Origin: Bryobacterales bacterium | GTDB lineage: Bacteria; Acidobacteriota; Terriglobia; Bryobacterales; Bryobacteraceae | Assembly: GCA_020846745.1 (NCBI GenBank) | Contig: JADLDI010000125.1 | Coordinates: forward strand, 1-64,000 | Direction of reading: 5' to 3' | Length of the DNA: 64,000 bases | Shown: positions 51,778 to 60,167 of the stretch, one piece after another | How positions within the stretch are numbered: position 1 is the stretch's first letter | Layout of the letters: each line of letters starts with the position of its first letter | Translations under genes and position numbers: made by a program | The notes under the pieces: generated by a model | Database searches by the model: none | The model's input: the letters and a program-made list of their open reading frames with translations, nothing else | Told to the model about the DNA's origin: nothing

Positions 51778-52986
51778 ATGCGCACCTTACTCCTGGTTGT
51801 TACTCTCACGAGTTACGCGCATGCTGCCGACTGGCCGCAATGGCGCGGCCCCAACCGCGATGCCAAGTCCACCGAAACCGGGCTGCTCAAGAAGTGGCCC
51901 GAAGGGGGCCCAAAGCTCGTGTGGAAGGCGCAAGGGCTGGGTGCCGGCTACTCCAATGTCACCGTCGCCGCCGGACGTGTCTACACCCTCGGCCAGCGCG
52001 GCGACACGCAGTATGTGATGGCTTTCGACGAAGCCACGGGTAAGAAGCTGTGGGAGGTCGCCAACGGCAGCGCCTATCGCGAACGCCGCGGAGATGGACC
52101 ACGCAGTGTCCCCACCGTCGAAGGCGACCGCCTCTGGGCCTTCTCCGCCGACGGCACGCTCAGTTGCCTCGAAGCCAAAACCGGCAAGAAGATCTGGGGC
52201 TACAACGTCACCGAAAAGTTCGGCGCCGGCGTCCCCCATTGGGGCTATAGCGAATCGCCGCTGATCGACGGCGACAACCTGATCGTGTTGCCGGGCGGTT
52301 CCGGGGCCTCCGTCGTCGCGCTCAATAAGAACACCGGCGCAGTGATCTGGAAGTCCCAAAGCGATTCCGCCGGCTATTCTTCGGCCTCGCTCGGCACGGT
52401 CGGCAAGATCAAGCAGGTGATGGTGCTCTCAAGCCAGGGCGCCATGGGCATGCGCGCCGACAATGGCGAACTGTTATGGCGATATGACAAGGTCGCCAAC
52501 CGCACCGCCAACGTCGCCACTCCCATTTTTCACAACAATCACGTCTTCTATTCCACCGACTACGGCACCGGCTGCGCGCTCCTGAAGTTGCAACCGAACG
52601 GCGGGTCCGTGAAAGCTACTGAGGTCTACTTCAATCGCGACATGAAGAACCACCACGCCTCGTCGATCCTGATCGGCGACCATCTGTATGGCTTCTCCTC
52701 CGCCATCCTGACCGCCATGAACTTCATGACCGGCGAAGTCGCCTGGCGCGACCGCAGTGTCGGCAAAGGTTCGCTCGTCTATGCCGACGGGATGCTCTAC
52801 CTCCTTAGCGAGGACGGCGTGGTCGGACTGGCTGAAGCCACCCCCCAAGCCTATCGCGAAGTGTCGCGGTTCACTATCCAGAAGAGCGACCGGCCCACTT
52901 GGGCAAATCCCGTGATTGCTAATGGAAAGTTGTACATTCGCGATCAGGATACTCTGTACAATTTCGACATTAAGAACGCACGGTGA
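51778..52986 (+). CDS. Secreted PQQ-like beta-propeller protein
   Basis: The 402-residue protein has a signal peptide (RTLLLVVTLTSYAHAADWPQWRGPNRD) and the repeated blade motif of quinoprotein/BamB propellers: GRVYTLGQRG, DEATGKKLWEVANG, EAKTGKKIWGYNV, NKNTGAVIWKSQSD, RADNGELLWRYD and TGEVAWRDR. DWPQWRGPNRD is typical of the PQQ-binding-like proteins abundant in Planctomycetes and Acidobacteria. Active quinoprotein dehydrogenase residues were not identified, so it may be a structural propeller. It shares a transcript with the small secreted protein upstream. Confidence 0.85.
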   Translation: MRTLLLVVTLTSYAHAADWPQWRGPNRDAKSTETGLLKKWPEGGPKLVWKAQGLGAGYSNVTVAAGRVYTLGQRGDTQYVMAFDEATGKKLWEVANGSAYRERRGDGPRSVPTVEGDRLWAFSADGTLSCLEAKTGKKIWGYNVTEKFGAGVPHWGYSESPLIDGDNLIVLPGGSGASVVALNKNTGAVIWKSQSDSAGYSSASLGTVGKIKQVMVLSSQGAMGMRADNGELLWRYDKVANRTANVATPIFHNNHVFYSTDYGTGCALLKLQPNGGSVKATEVYFNRDMKNHHASSILIGDHLYGFSSAILTAMNFMTGEVAWRDRSVGKGSLVYADGMLYLLSEDGVVGLAEATPQAYREVSRFTIQKSDRPTWANPVIANGKLYIRDQDTLYNFDIKNAR

Positions 52987-53093
52987 GATTCGGATGTTTC
53001 GTGCCGAAAAAACCTGTTCGGCCTATTGACAAAAAAACGAGCTAGGTGCATTATTTTCTTGGAGGTTGCAGAATATAGAGCCGTACAAGATAG

Positions 53094-53237
53094 AGGGCGG
53101 TAGGGTTTATTAAATCAGCAGTGAAATTGTGTTTGCGAACGACCGGACTTAGGCACCCAAAATGTGCCGCGCATATTCCATCGCGCATTTGATGGCGTCA
53201 CCACAAACACAAGCTGATCGATAAACCCTACCGCCCT
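53094..53237. other. 144-bp nested inverted-repeat element, candidate structured RNA or MITE
   Basis: The outer arms AGGGCGGTAGGGTTTAT (53094-53110) and ATAAACCCTACCGCCCT (53221-53237) are perfect 17-bp inverted copies 110 bases apart. Inside them lie TCAGC/GCTGA and TTGTGTTTG/CAAACACAA as successive stems. The centre contains two small hairpins: GGCAC/GTGCC (53152-53168) and CCATC/GATGG (53178-53195). The result is a multi-branched stem. It lies in the 271-base gap between two convergent genes and contains no ORF. It could be a MITE, a bidirectional terminator or a structured RNA. Confidence 0.7.
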
Positions 53238-53257
53238 TTCCGCGTCTCTACAACTTG

Positions 53258-54845
53258 TTATTCCACCCGCTCCGCTTTTACCCGCACCTGCTTAACCAAG
53301 CCCGCCTCTAATATAACCCGCTCAGCCTGCGTCTCGAACTTCTTGCGAAACTCCTCGTTCCACCACATCCCCGGCTCGACATCCTCCCAAGCGTAAACCC
53401 GGTAGTCACCCGGCGCCAGCGATCCGATGCTGAACTTTCCCTCCTGATCTGCCATTGTGTCGCGCATCAGGTCTGCCCGGCCGGCACTCACCGGAACGAC
53501 TACAACAGTAGCTCCCCCGGCCGCCTTGCCCGTTCCATCCGTCGCTACGCCGGCAATGCCCGCCGCCGCCACCGATACAACAATCTTGACGTTTGCGGTT
53601 TCGCCGCCCCCGATCACCAGCGGGTCGCTCATGAGATCGGCCGAATCGGTCCTGATGGATTTCACGTACATCGATCGTTGCTCGGCCGGCACTTTCACAC
53701 GCACACGATAACGCCCAGGTTGCACGCGAAAGCCGACCGGCTCCCCAGGACCGCGCCATCCCGTTGAGTACCCTGCGGAATTGTCTATACCTTGAAAATC
53801 CACCTCGAAACCCTTCGAATCAAAGTCCGACCCCTCCGCCATGGCTATGCTGGCGCTGACTTCGGCCGCGGCTTGCTCTGTCACCTGCAGGCCGGTAATG
53901 TCCTGGTCGATGACAGCGATATCGAGACGGCCCTGCAGAATGTGGCCGCTACCGGGTTGCGTCCACCCAATCGCCGACAGACGGTAGTTGCCCGGCAACA
54001 CATCTTGGATTCGGAACCTACCTTCTCGGTCGGTGGCGGCGCTAAGCTTTGGGGTCCCCGTTTCGACCTCACCCGTGCTCGCTCCGACCGGAAACAGTGT
54101 GATGTTCGTGAACGCGCTCGGAAACACTACCTTCCCGCTAACGGTATAGACGCGCACCAGCGGGAGCGTCAAATCGATACCGCTCAGTTGTGTCCCAGGC
54201 CCGATTTCGAGCGCAATCGCTCCTTGCGCGATCGTCGTCCCGGGATATAGCACCGACGCCAGCGCCTTGCCTTCGCCCCATGTGCCATACGGAGGCTGAT
54301 CTGCATCCTGCATGGTCGGCGGCTGAGCCCGAACGTAGTACTGGCCCGGCGGGAGATTCGCGATACGGTCCAACGTCATTCGTTCTGCCGTGGGCTTCGC
54401 TCGTCGTGGTGCGCTTTCCCTTTTCATACATCACGCGCCACGCCGATACGGTTACACCCGGCAACGGGTCGCCGTCCGGGTCGCGGACCGTTCCACCCAC
54501 CACGCCATAAGGCGACATCCGAATCTCGAGACCACTCACCGGTTGTCCGGCTGAGACGCGCACCGGGATGCCCGCGCTGCCAGATCTCCGGGCCCCGTAC
54601 GCCGTTTCAAGATATTCCGTACGCCGTGCGCGAATCCAAGACACCCCGGCGGCCAACTGAGATATGCAGAATTGCCCGCTGCTTCCTGTAACGGCTTGCG
54701 CCTTGCGCCGTTCGCCGTCGATCGGCTCCACAAGAACTTGCGCCTTGTTCAATCCCTGTCCCGTCGCGGCGCTTATCACCTGCCCCGCCAGCACACACTC
54801 CGGCGCCCTCTGCATCGCCAGCAGCATCGCCAGTGCGGAGAGCAT
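53258..54845 (-). pseudogene. Frameshifted carboxypeptidase-regulatory-like domain protein
   Basis: Two frames together encode about 530 residues: a signal peptide and first domain from 54845 (LSALAMLLAMQRAP, LAGQVISAATGQGLNKAQVLVEP, VVGGTVRDPDGDPLPGVTVSAW), then a jump into the frame ending at 53258 (YRIANLPPGQYYVRAQPP expected, TVSGKVVF, AAAGIAGVATDGTGKAAGGATVVVVP). The shift lies at 54355-54370. The sequence there is explained by loss of one copy of a 5-base ATCGC tandem: restoring one copy would join TNDVGPYR to IANLPPGQ. It is the same family as the gene at 16072-16728. It may be a real pseudogene or a sequencing error. Confidence 0.75.
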
Positions 54846-55006
54846 TCGAACACGAGACTAGCTTCCCTATGAGTGCGGGTCAAGGCTGGCTTTCCCTCAA
54901 ATGCCCTCATTATCCGATTTAATACCTGTCGCCTGTTGCATTTGCTCCGCTTTCGGGTTACCCTAGTCCCTGTCAGGCAGTGTGTTACACCTGCCTCCTC
55001 ACTTTG

Positions 55007-55051
55007 ATGTTCGGTTCTGTAATTCTCGTCATCGTACGCGGCCCCGCTTAG
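55007..55051 (+). CDS. Leader peptide of the ilv attenuator
   Basis: The 14-codon frame reads MFGSVILVIVRGPA then a stop. Six consecutive codons (GTA ATT CTC GTC ATC GTA) specify Val-Ile-Leu-Val-Ile-Val, exactly the amino acids made by the downstream operon. The frame ends in the first stem of the attenuator, so ribosome position would decide which hairpin forms. No strong Shine-Dalgarno is visible, and its start codon is not yet proved, but the codon bias and position argue strongly that it is real. It is too short to stand out in usual gene calls. Confidence 0.8.
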   Translation: MFGSVILVIVRGPA

Positions 55052-55124
55052 GGCCTCGCGATTTTGGAATCGCAAGGCCACCGGCGGGGTTTTGAGTCCC
55101 TCCCGGTGGCCCTTCGTCTTTATT
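55040..55124 (+). promoter_or_regulatory. Ribosome-mediated transcription attenuator of the ilv operon
   Basis: Three stems compete. Stem 1:2 is GGCCC (55040-55044) with GGGCC (55051-55055). Stem 2:3, the antiterminator, is GGCCT plus GCGATT (55052-55063) with AATCGC plus AGGCC (55068-55079), one mismatch. Stem 3:4, the terminator, is GGCCACCGG (55076-55084) with CCGGTGGCC (55103-55111), extended by an inner GGG/CCC, followed by the T-rich tail CTTCGTCTTTATT. The GGCC at 55076-55079 is shared by stems 2:3 and 3:4, so they exclude each other. Ribosome stalling on the branched-chain codons would free stem 2:3 and allow read-through into ilvB 37 bases later. Confidence 0.85.
55076..55124 (+). 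terminator. Intrinsic terminator of the ilv leader (stem 3:4)
   Basis: A 9-bp GC-rich perfect stem, GGCCACCGG/CCGGTGGCC, plus a short inner stem is followed by a T-rich tract. It is the only hairpin in the window with such a tail, and it stands 37 bases before ilvB. As part of the attenuator it ends transcription when branched-chain aminoacyl-tRNAs are plentiful. Confidence 0.8.
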
Positions 55125-55160
55125 AGCGACTCTATTCACCTATTTTGAGGTTGTCCGATT

Positions 55161-56885
55161 ATGTCGAACCTGATGAGCGGCGCAAAGATTCTGCTGGAAT
55201 GCCTTGTCCGGGAGAACGTAGATTGCATCTTCGGTTATCCCGGCGGCGTCACGCTTCCTTTATATGACGCGATGTACGACCATCCCATCCGGCACGTACT
55301 TGTCCGCCACGAAGAGAATGCTGCGTTCGCGGCGGAAGGCTACGCCCGGACCACCGGCCGCGTAGGCGTCTGCTGCGCCACCTCCGGACCCGGCGCCACC
55401 AACCTGACCACCGGTTTGGTCGACGCCATGATGGACTCCATCCCGATCGTCGCCCTCACCGGACAGGTCACCTCCAAGCTTATCGGTAGCGATGCGTTCC
55501 AGGAAGCCGATACGTTCGGCATCACACGGTCCTGCACCAAGCACAATTTCCTGGTGAAGAACCTTGCGGACCTGCCGCAGACGCTTCACGAGGCCTTCTA
55601 CATCGCCGCAACCGGCCGGCCCGGCCCCGTCCTCGTCGATATCCCTAAGGACGTGTTCCAGGGCCATGCCCAATATGCGCCCGTTAACACCATCCATTTG
55701 CCGGGATATAAGGTCCACACCGATGGCCACGCCGGACAGATCCGCCGCGCCGCGCAGATGATGTGGGAAGCGCGCCGGCCCATGGTCTATGCCGGTGGCG
55801 GCATCATCGCCGGCGCCGCGCATGACGAACTTCGCGAACTCGTTGAAACACTCGACGCCCCCGCCGTTTGCACCCTCATGGGATTGGGCGGCTTGCCCTC
55901 CGACCACCGCAATTTCATCTCCATGCCCGGCATGCACGGCTCCTATGCCGCCAACATGGCCTTGACCGAGTGCGACCTGCTCATCGCCTTGGGCGTCCGC
56001 TTCGACGATCGCGTTACCGGCCGCCTCGCCGCCTTCGCACCCCACGCGAAAGTCATTCACGTCGACATCGACCCGGCCGAAATCGGCAAGAACCGCGCGG
56101 CTGACCTGCCCATCGTTGGCGACGTCAAGAAGGTCCTCTCCAAACTCAACAAAGTCCTCGTCGAACTCGCCCCGCAGCAGCAGGCCGTCAACGCCGCGGG
56201 CCGCCAGGAATGGTGGACCATGGTCCGCGGCTGGAAAGAGGAGCACCCGCTCACGCCCGAGTTCTCCACCACCGAAATTAAGCCGCAGCACCTGATGAAA
56301 GAGATCGATCGCATCTCCGGCGGCCGCGCCGTCGTCTGCAGCGACGTCGGTCAGCATCAAATGTGGTCCGCCCAGTTCATCCGCTTCAACGAACCTCGCC
56401 TCTGGCTCAACTCCGGCGGCCTCGGCTCGATGGGCTTTGGCCTCCCGTCCGCCATCGGCGCACAGTTCGCCCGGCCCGACAAACTGGTCTTCGCCATCAT
56501 GGGCGATGGCGGCTTCCAGATGTCTGTGCCGGAATTGGCGACGGTCGCTTCCTACGGCTTGCCCGTCAAGATGATCGTCATGAACAACGGTTACCTCGGC
56601 ATGGTCCGCCAGTGGCAGGAACTGTTCTACAACAACCGTTTAAACGCCGTGACGCTCGATTGCTTCCCCGATGCCGAAAAGCTGGCCGGAGCGTACGGGT
56701 TCAAGGGCCGCACCATCGAATCGCCGGCGGACCTTACGCCCGCCCTCGAAGAGGCCGTTCGCGAACCCGGCCCCTACCTGCTGAACGTCAAGGTCAGCCC
56801 CTACGAAAACGTGTTCCCCATGGTGCCCGCCGGCGGCGCCATCAACGAAATGGTGCTCGCACCGCCCAAGCCGGTGACCGTCTAA
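55161..56885 (+). CDS. ilvB: Acetolactate synthase, large (catalytic) subunit
   Basis: The 574-residue thiamine-diphosphate enzyme condenses pyruvate with pyruvate or 2-oxobutyrate in valine, leucine and isoleucine synthesis. The N-domain includes GYPGGVTLPLYDAM and VRHEENAAFAAEGYAR (catalytic Glu that activates ThDP). A FAD-binding middle domain follows. The C-domain has GDGGFQMSVPELATVASYGLPVKMIVMNN, the ThDP/Mg motif GDG-X-N. GGLGSMGFGLPSAIG precedes it. Length and order match biosynthetic AHAS. Expression is governed by the upstream attenuator; ilvN follows 13 bases later. Confidence 0.97.
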   Translation: MSNLMSGAKILLECLVRENVDCIFGYPGGVTLPLYDAMYDHPIRHVLVRHEENAAFAAEGYARTTGRVGVCCATSGPGATNLTTGLVDAMMDSIPIVALTGQVTSKLIGSDAFQEADTFGITRSCTKHNFLVKNLADLPQTLHEAFYIAATGRPGPVLVDIPKDVFQGHAQYAPVNTIHLPGYKVHTDGHAGQIRRAAQMMWEARRPMVYAGGGIIAGAAHDELRELVETLDAPAVCTLMGLGGLPSDHRNFISMPGMHGSYAANMALTECDLLIALGVRFDDRVTGRLAAFAPHAKVIHVDIDPAEIGKNRAADLPIVGDVKKVLSKLNKVLVELAPQQQAVNAAGRQEWWTMVRGWKEEHPLTPEFSTTEIKPQHLMKEIDRISGGRAVVCSDVGQHQMWSAQFIRFNEPRLWLNSGGLGSMGFGLPSAIGAQFARPDKLVFAIMGDGGFQMSVPELATVASYGLPVKMIVMNNGYLGMVRQWQELFYNNRLNAVTLDCFPDAEKLAGAYGFKGRTIESPADLTPALEEAVREPGPYLLNVKVSPYENVFPMVPAGGAINEMVLAPPKPVTV

Positions 56886-56898
56886 AGGGGATCTCGCC

Positions 56899-57450
56899 AT
56901 GCTGCAAGTTATCTCGTTACTACTCGAAAACAAGCCCGGCGCGCTCATGCGTGTCACCGGGCTGCTCAGCGCCCGCGGCTATAACATCGAAAGCCTGACC
57001 GTGGCGCGCACTACCGATCCGACGCTGTCCCGCATGACCATCGTTGTCGACGTTGAGCCCCACCTGCGCAAGCAGGTCATCAAGCAGATGAACAAGCTCA
57101 TCAACGTGCTGCAGGCAAACGACCTCACCGAAGGGCCCTCCGTCAATCGCGAACTCGTCCTCATGCGCGTCCGCGCCCCCATCGAGGCTCGCGCCGCCAT
57201 CCTCAAGGAGTCCGAAATCTTCGGTGCGCGCGTCATCGATTCGTCCCTCGAAGGCTTCGCCCTCGAAGCCACCGGCGATTCGGAAAAGCTCGACGAGTTC
57301 ATCGACGTCATGCGCAGCTATGGCGAGATTGAAGTTACGCGGTCCGGCACTGTGTCGGTATCGCTTGAGGCGCGCAAGCTGCGCCTTTCCTCCCCTGTAC
57401 CCACTGGCGCCGCCAAGGCCCAAATCCCCAATGGAGTCGTGAATGCCTAA
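56899..57450 (+). CDS. ilvN: Acetolactate synthase, small (regulatory) subunit
   Basis: The 183-residue protein has an N-terminal ACT domain (MLQVISLLLENKPGALMRVTGLLSARGYNIESLTV) that binds valine and brings feedback inhibition to the catalytic subunit. The C-terminal domain is of ALS_ss_C type (NRELVLMRVRAPIEARAAILKESEIFGARVIDSS). It overlaps the ilvC start by 8 bases, so the two are translated together. GGGGATC upstream is a weak ribosome site. Confidence 0.96.
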   Translation: MLQVISLLLENKPGALMRVTGLLSARGYNIESLTVARTTDPTLSRMTIVVDVEPHLRKQVIKQMNKLINVLQANDLTEGPSVNRELVLMRVRAPIEARAAILKESEIFGARVIDSSLEGFALEATGDSEKLDEFIDVMRSYGEIEVTRSGTVSVSLEARKLRLSSPVPTGAAKAQIPNGVVNA

Positions 57451-58462
57451 CCGTTACTACGAAAAAGACGGCAATCTGAAGGTTCTTGAGAATGAAACAG
57501 TAGCCATCGTCGGCTACGGCAGTCAGGGCCACGCGCACGCCCTCAATTTGCGCGATTCCGGCGTCAACGTCATTGTCGGCCTCTACGAAGGCAGCAAGAG
57601 CTGGAATAAAGCCAAGGATGCCGGTCTTCGTGTCATGACCGTCGCCCAGGCCGCGAAAGAAGCCACGATGATCATGATCCTCGTGTCTGACCACATCCAG
57701 GCTGAGATCTATAACAACGAAATCGCCCCGGGCATGGCGCCGGGCAAGATGCTGATGTTCGCCCACGGCTTCAACATCCACTTCGGATTCATCCAGCCGC
57801 CCTCGAACATCGACGTCACCATGGTCGCTCCCAAAGCGCCCGGCCACCGCGTCCGCGAACTGTTCACGGAAGGCGTCGGCGTCCCCGCCCTCGTTGCCGT
57901 CCACCAGGACGCCTCCGGTAAGGCTCGTGAGAAGTCGCTCGCCTATGCCCTCGCGCTCGGCTCGCTCAAGGCCGGTGTCATCGACACCAACTTCCGCGAA
58001 GAAACCGAAAGCGACCTGTTCGGCGAACAGAGCGTACTCTGCGGCGGCGTTTCCGAACTCATCCGCGCCGGGTTCGATACGCTGGTCGAAGCCGGTTACG
58101 CCCCCGAAATCGCCTACTTCGAGTGTCTGCACGAGCTCAAGCTGATCGTCGACCTCATCTACGAAGGCGGCCTTGGCTACATGCGCTACTCCGTCTCGGA
58201 CACCGCCGAGTACGGCGACTACACCCGCGGTCCGCGCATCATCAACGAGCAGACTCGCGAAGAGATGCGCAAGATCCTCAAGGAAATCCAGTCCGGCGAA
58301 TTCGCCCGCACCTGGATGAACGAGAACAAGACCGGCCGCCACAACTTCCTCGCCATGCGTGAGAAGAACCAGGGCATCCTGATTGAGAAGGTCGGTAAGG
58401 AACTCCGCGAGATGATGACCTTCCTCAAGAAGAAGAAGGAAATCGGCGTACCTACTGCCTAA
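57443..58462 (+). CDS. ilvC: Ketol-acid reductoisomerase
   Basis: The 339-residue class I enzyme isomerises and reduces acetolactate to dihydroxyisovalerate. The N-terminal Rossmann domain has VAIVGYGSQGHAHALNLRDSG. FAHGFNIHFGFIQPP follows, and Mg-binding acidic residues are in NFREETESDLFGEQSVLCGG and AYFECLHELKLIVDLIYEGG. Its first bases overlap the end of ilvN. The third gene of the operon, it is followed 23 bases later by cimA. Confidence 0.97.
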   Translation: MPNRYYEKDGNLKVLENETVAIVGYGSQGHAHALNLRDSGVNVIVGLYEGSKSWNKAKDAGLRVMTVAQAAKEATMIMILVSDHIQAEIYNNEIAPGMAPGKMLMFAHGFNIHFGFIQPPSNIDVTMVAPKAPGHRVRELFTEGVGVPALVAVHQDASGKAREKSLAYALALGSLKAGVIDTNFREETESDLFGEQSVLCGGVSELIRAGFDTLVEAGYAPEIAYFECLHELKLIVDLIYEGGLGYMRYSVSDTAEYGDYTRGPRIINEQTREEMRKILKEIQSGEFARTWMNENKTGRHNFLAMREKNQGILIEKVGKELREMMTFLKKKKEIGVPTA

Positions 58463-58485
58463 CTGTTGTCTTTGTAGGTCTTTTC

Positions 58486-60096
58486 ATGCGCATCTACACG
58501 TTCGACACCACGTTACGTGACGGGACCCAGGGCGAAGCGGTCTCCTTTTCGGTTGAGGATAAGCTGGCCATTGCGCAAAAGCTCGATGAACTCGGTATCG
58601 ACTACATCGAGGGCGGCTGGCCCGGTTCCAACCCGAAAGACCGTGAGTTCTTCGCCCGCGCCCGCGACCTCAAGCTGAAGCACGCCAAGCTCACCGCTTT
58701 CGGGGCCACGCGATTCGCCAAATACGCGGTCGATCGCGACCCCAGTGTGCTCGCTTTGGCTGAAGCCAACACGCCCGTGGTGTCGATCTTCGGTAAGTCG
58801 TGGGACCTCCACGTCTCCCGCGCCCTGAATATCTCTCTCGAAGAGAACCTGAAGCTCGTTTCCGAAACCGTCAAGTTCCTCAAGGATCATGGCAAGGAAG
58901 TCGTGTACGATGCCGAGCATTTCTTTGACGGTTATGCAGCTAACCCCACGTTTGCCATGCAAACGCTGGAGGCTGCAAAGCAGGCGGGAGCGGACGTGCT
59001 CTGCCTGTGCGACACCAATGGCGGCACACTCACCAGTCGTGTCGCCGAGGTGGTCGCCGAAGTTCGTAAACGCTTCGATGGTGTCATCGGCATTCACACC
59101 CATAACGATTCCGACCTCGCGGTAGCCAACACCCTGGCTGCCGTCGAGGCCGGAGCCACCCACGTTCAGGGCTGCATGAATGGCTACGGCGAACGTACCG
59201 GAAACGCCAACCTGTGTTCCGTAATCGCCAACCTGGAACTCAAAATGGGCCATACCACCATTGGTCCCGACAGTCTCCAAAGCCTCACCGCGACGGCCAG
59301 GTTCATCGCCGAACTGGCCAACCTGCCCCTCCAAAACGGCCAACCCTTCGTCGGCCCCAGCGCGTTCGCCCACAAAGGCGGCGTGCACGTCAGTGCCGTC
59401 CTCAAAGACTCCGCCACCTACGAGCACATCCAACCAGAAAAAGTCGGCAACCGCCAGCGTGTGCTCATTAGCGATCTCTCCGGCCGTAGTAACATCTTCT
59501 ACAAACTCAAACAGCATGGCCTGGAAGATCGGCTGGACGAAAAAGCCCGCCGCGACCTCCTCGAACGCATCAAGCAGTTAGAATACATCGGCTACGAGTT
59601 AGAAGCCGCCGAAGGCACTTTCGAGTTACTGGTCCGCGAAGCGCTCCGCCCTGGTGTCAACTTCTTCGAAGTAATCAACTTCGAAGTCTCGACCAAGATG
59701 GTTGGCAACCGTCCCTCCCACACCACCGGCACAGTAAACCTCCGCGCGCAGGACGGCGTCCACTCCGCCACCGCCAGCGGCCACGGTCCCGTCCACGCCC
59801 TCGATCTGTGCCTCCGCCAGTGCCTCTCGAGCCTCTACCCCGACATCTCCAAGGTCCGCCTCACAGACTATAAAGTTCGAGTCTTAGAACCAAGAAAAGG
59901 CACCGCCGCCAAAGTGCGGGTGTTAGTCGAATGGAGCGATCACAAACGCAGTTGGGCCACCGTTGGTGTTTCCGACAACGTAATCGAAGCCTCCTGGCTC
60001 GCCCTCCTCGACGCCATCCGTCTGGAACTCATGCGCCTGACCGAAAAAGACCACTCTATCGAACGCGCTCTGGAAGAATACGGCTGGGGCGTGTAA
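58486..60096 (+). CDS. cimA: (R)-citramalate synthase
   Basis: The 536-residue protein makes citramalate from pyruvate and acetyl-CoA, the first step of isoleucine synthesis through 2-oxobutyrate without threonine. TFDTTLRDGTQGEAVSFSVEDKLAIAQKLDELGIDYIEGGWPGSNPKD is the family's opening. Zn ligands appear in HTHNDSDLAVANTLAAVEAGATHVQGCMNGYGERTGNANL. A C-terminal LeuA-like allosteric domain (about 390-510) binds isoleucine. The GGWPGSNPKD motif and context separate it from 2-isopropylmalate synthase. Its place in the attenuator-controlled operon suggests that isoleucine is made mainly through the citramalate route here. Confidence 0.93.
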   Translation: MRIYTFDTTLRDGTQGEAVSFSVEDKLAIAQKLDELGIDYIEGGWPGSNPKDREFFARARDLKLKHAKLTAFGATRFAKYAVDRDPSVLALAEANTPVVSIFGKSWDLHVSRALNISLEENLKLVSETVKFLKDHGKEVVYDAEHFFDGYAANPTFAMQTLEAAKQAGADVLCLCDTNGGTLTSRVAEVVAEVRKRFDGVIGIHTHNDSDLAVANTLAAVEAGATHVQGCMNGYGERTGNANLCSVIANLELKMGHTTIGPDSLQSLTATARFIAELANLPLQNGQPFVGPSAFAHKGGVHVSAVLKDSATYEHIQPEKVGNRQRVLISDLSGRSNIFYKLKQHGLEDRLDEKARRDLLERIKQLEYIGYELEAAEGTFELLVREALRPGVNFFEVINFEVSTKMVGNRPSHTTGTVNLRAQDGVHSATASGHGPVHALDLCLRQCLSSLYPDISKVRLTDYKVRVLEPRKGTAAKVRVLVEWSDHKRSWATVGVSDNVIEASWLALLDAIRLELMRLTEKDHSIERALEEYGWGV

Positions 60097-60167
60097 CACC
60101 CCGTCCATCGGCCGCCGCCCCTCGAAACAAGAAGCCCCAACGCACAGTCACCCCGGTAGGCGGCTAG

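Larger units (their letters stand above)
54846..55160 (+). other. Leader region of the branched-chain amino acid operon
   Basis: This 315-base stretch contains no ordinary gene. It carries the leader peptide at 55007-55051 and the attenuator at 55040-55124. The promoter must lie at about 54900-55000; I see TTGCAT and TTACCCT-like boxes near 54937 and 54956, too weak to call. The first 60 bases are the untranscribed or 5' end region of the divergent pseudogene. Confidence 0.6.

Noticed and set aside
55260..56360. 366-codon frame opposite ilvB
   Set aside because: Antisense shadow caused by GC-rich third positions; the sense strand encodes an unmistakable acetolactate synthase.
58513..59517. 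334-codon frame opposite cimA
   Set aside because: Antisense to a complete citramalate synthase and without recognisable motifs.
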